Positions 61,863-64,000 of a stretch of DNA of 64,000 nt are shown in pieces; positions within the stretch are counted from its first letter, which is position 1, and every line of letters starts with the position of its first letter. This DNA is from Campylobacter showae. Lineage in GTDB: Bacteria > Campylobacterota > Campylobacteria > Campylobacterales > Campylobacteraceae. The position numbers and the translations under genes are program-made. The DNA lies in NCBI RefSeq assembly GCF_900699785.1, contig NZ_LR535679.1, positions 682,001 through 746,000 of the forward strand, read 5' to 3'. The notes beneath the pieces were generated by a model. It did no database searches. It was not told the origin of the DNA and saw only the letters and a program-made list of their open reading frames with translations.

Positions 61863-64000
61863 TTAAAAGTCCGTTTGGATCTTTTCGTCGATTTGTATGT
61901 GTACGGTTTTGCCGTCTACGCTATCTACGCTATCATACACTTTATAGCCGACATCAGCCTTGCTTTGATCGTCCGATAGCCTCCACTGTCCTTGACCTTT
62001 AACCTTATCGTGCTCGTCGCCTTTTATTTTTAGTACCGTATCGGCATTATCGGTGATATCTAGCACGTCCTTAGCTTTTAGGGTTAGCTCTACCGCTCCG
62101 CCTGCGCCGTCGGTGCCTAGCTGTACGGCTTCAAAGCTTTCAACCTTATGATCCAAGTTGTTTACTTGGCTCAAGTCGATACTGTCGTTAAATACCAACG
62201 TATCTTCGCCTAGTCCGCCGTACATCCTCTCTTGAGTCGCTTTGTATGTGACGGTGTCGTTAGCAGTGTCTTTTTCCACGTTTATCGTAGGGAAAAGGAC
62301 GGTAGCGCTTTCGTTGCCGTTTTGATCCACCGTTTTAGCGGTAATATTTACCTTGTTATTGTCTTTTTCGGTATTTATTAATATATCGGTAGAAACATGA
62401 CCGCGATCTATATCTTCCTGAGTCAAAGCAGGCAACTCTTTGGTTATCGTTTTGCTTGCATCGTGAGGATCGGTATAGCTCACTACGACTTTATCTCCGG
62501 CTACCGTATCGTCAGGTAGGTAAACGCTTATACCCGTTGAACCCTTATCTCCGTCCTGGCTATTTTCCGCTACCGTTAGTCTGCCGTCATAGTTGGTTTC
62601 TTCGCTATATCCTATCGTGCTTATATTTTGCATTTTTTCCAGGACGGCCTCATCGTTGCTTGCGACCCTATTATTGTTATACGCATCGGTTAGCGTAGCC
62701 TCTACAGAAACCTTGGTTTGATCATCCGGCTTCATACTTACGTTGCGAATTCGCACTGCGCCGCCCTCTACTTCTAGAGTTTCTGATCCATCGCTGCTTA
62801 CTGCTCTAAATTTCTTGACTCCGTTTGCATCTCTATACTCTTGGATAGTATATGACTTATTACTTATGCTTACGCTGCCCTCTTTAATATTAATATTTAG
62901 CTTATCGCCGTTTATTATATTGCTTGGAAGTCCTACCGCGATAGTAGTTTGAGCATATCCGCGGTCTGCGGTATCTTCTATCCTGCTAATCTTACCGTCG
63001 TCATCGACATCCTCTTCAAATCTAGCAGTTAGCTCTCCGTTCCAGTCGCTATTTAGTTTATTTTTAGCTTCGGCCGTAGGAGTTTTGTCTATTCCGAATT
63101 CGTCAGAGAGTGTTGCTTTTGCAACGATTTCGGTATTGTTTTGCATAGGTACGTTTTTAATTTTTACCGTATCGTCCTCTACGTCTAGCCTTGAGCCGTC
63201 CGTACCGACAGCTTGTAGCTTGCCGTTTGATTTTTCAAAGGTATAGACCTTGTCGGCTCCGTTTATATTTACGGTTAGTTTATCTCCAGCCACTACGCCG
63301 TTAGGAAGAGTTACGCTAATCGTAGTAGTAAGAACGCTATTGTCGCTTGATGCTTCGCTTCTATCTATTACGCCGTTTCTATTAGCATTGTCTTCGTCAA
63401 AGCTTACAGATACGTTTTTATTGGTTAACTCAGGAGTTAGCTCAAGATCCTTATCTGCAACGGCCGCTTTTTGCGCTCCAGCGCTATCGACCACTTTAGC
63501 GCCGACTAAGGTTTCTTTGCCGGCTATCATAGACACGGGAACTTTTATGATGCCGTTTTTGCCGGTATCAAATTCAACCCCGTCGTTACCTCTAACCTTA
63601 TAGCTTCCATCAGGATTTACGCCTACTATAGAGAATTCTTTTGAGATATTCTCGGTAGTTCCATCCGGTTTTGGCTGTTTTATGCTAACTTGTACTTTAT
63701 CGCCGGCTACCGCATTGCTAGGGATCGTAACTAGAGCATTTGTCTTGTGGATATTGCCGTCTAGGTCTGCTTCCGTTCTAGTTAACTTACCGTTTCTGTT
63801 TACGTCTTCTTCAAAGCCCAAATAAAGAGGTCTATGTCCGGCGCCGCTTCCTAGGATCGTGCTATTAGCTGCAGACGCGGCTTTTCCGATTCCGTCTGCT
63901 CCGGTTACTTTAGCATCTACTCCAGTACTTTCGGTATCGCTGATACGTATATTTTTGATTTCTACAGTATTGTTTTGTTTTACCTCAACCTCGGTACCGT
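61863..64000 (-). CDS. Large Ig-repeat adhesin with EF-hand-like loops, type I secreted (C-terminal part)
   Basis: The frame is open from the stop at 61863 to the window edge, at least 712 codons, with no start inside. It has about four repeats of ~125-140 aa, each with a Ca-binding loop (D-V-N-R-N-G-K-L-T-R-T-E, N-A-N-R-N-G-V-I-D-R-S-E, D-V-D-D-D-G-K-I-S-R-I-E, E-T-N-Y-D-G-R-L-T-V-A-E) followed by a V-A-G-D-K-strand segment. The last ~130 residues contain one RTX-like G-G-L-G-E-D-T-L-V-F and a T1SS-type end (V-L-D-I-T-D-N-A-D-T-V-L). Extracellular, anchored through its unseen N-terminus if LapA-like. The natural substrate for the LapBCE exporter of this window. Confidence 0.85.
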   Translation of the reverse strand, partial: GTEVEVKQNNTVEIKNIRISDTESTGVDAKVTGADGIGKAASAANSTILGSGAGHRPLYLGFEEDVNRNGKLTRTEADLDGNIHKTNALVTIPSNAVAGDKVQVSIKQPKPDGTTENISKEFSIVGVNPDGSYKVRGNDGVEFDTGKNGIIKVPVSMIAGKETLVGAKVVDSAGAQKAAVADKDLELTPELTNKNVSVSFDEDNANRNGVIDRSEASSDNSVLTTTISVTLPNGVVAGDKLTVNINGADKVYTFEKSNGKLQAVGTDGSRLDVEDDTVKIKNVPMQNNTEIVAKATLSDEFGIDKTPTAEAKNKLNSDWNGELTARFEEDVDDDGKISRIEDTADRGYAQTTIAVGLPSNIINGDKLNINIKEGSVSISNKSYTIQEYRDANGVKKFRAVSSDGSETLEVEGGAVRIRNVSMKPDDQTKVSVEATLTDAYNNNRVASNDEAVLEKMQNISTIGYSEETNYDGRLTVAENSQDGDKGSTGISVYLPDDTVAGDKVVVSYTDPHDASKTITKELPALTQEDIDRGHVSTDILINTEKDNNKVNITAKTVDQNGNESATVLFPTINVEKDTANDTVTYKATQERMYGGLGEDTLVFNDSIDLSQVNNLDHKVESFEAVQLGTDGAGGAVELTLKAKDVLDITDNADTVLKIKGDEHDKVKGQGQWRLSDDQSKADVGYKVYDSVDSVDGKTVHIQIDEKIQTDF

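Overview
The window looks like a chromosome segment of an oral/anaerobic Campylobacter of the rectus/showae/concisus/curvus type. Evidence: the clade II (cytochrome c type) nosZ-nosB-nosD-nosG-nosC-nosC-nosH-nosF-nosY order, a UPF0763 (DUF2603) gene in the hemN-argF-hemB neighbourhood known from Campylobacter jejuni, separate but overlapping rpoB and rpoC, moderate GC, and very abundant AAATTT-containing spacer oligomers. The species is an inference.

Layout. 1-2.6 kb: end of a DNA-3-methyladenine glycosylase gene, a Tat-exported FAD reductase of the flavocytochrome c/fumarate-urocanate reductase type, tRNA-Arg. 2.7-20.2 kb (all minus strand): the translation/transcription core, tRNA-Thr/Tyr/Gly/Thr cluster, tuf, rpmG, tRNA-Trp, secE, nusG, rplK, rplA, rplJ, rplL, rpoB, rpoC, a frameshifted doxX, rpsL, rpsG, fusA. 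20.2-28.8 kb: a six-gene minus-strand operon encoding a Lap-type type I secretion and adhesin-retention system (TolC-like LapE, LapG-like periplasmic protease, LapD-like degenerate GGDEF-EAL receptor, LapB ABC transporter, LapC membrane fusion protein) plus a LuxR-type regulator. Its probable substrate, a large Ca-binding Ig-repeat adhesin, is at the other end of the window (61.9-64.0 kb, C-terminal part only). 28.9-36.8 kb: housekeeping block (Fe-S oxidoreductase, hemN, UPF0763, argF, hemB; then ribA, rsmG, small proteins, htpX on the other strand). A perfect 189-bp tandem duplication copies the 3' end of htpX. 37.2-41.3 kb: SDR39U1 epimerase, a broken S24 repressor remnant, alr, a small unknown gene, and an LD-carboxypeptidase of Pgp2 type. 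41.4-53.1 kb: copper delivery genes (PCuAC, unknown, SCO) followed by a complete nitrous oxide reductase operon behind a perfect FNR-type box placed at -41.5 of a predicted promoter. 53.2-61.7 kb: Aas-like MFS/acyltransferase/acyl-ACP synthetase with a MerR regulator, a divergent amidohydrolase, an AT-rich nuclease-like gene interrupted by one in-frame stop, and a TPM/LemA pair.

How the parts fit: the copper genes can metallate NosZ, the nos genes carry electrons to N2O under low oxygen, and the Lap operon plus the terminal adhesin gene would form a c-di-GMP-controlled surface adhesin system. Three genes carry simple disabling lesions (doxX, S24 repressor, nuclease-like gene). I saw no CRISPR array, insertion sequence or rRNA.
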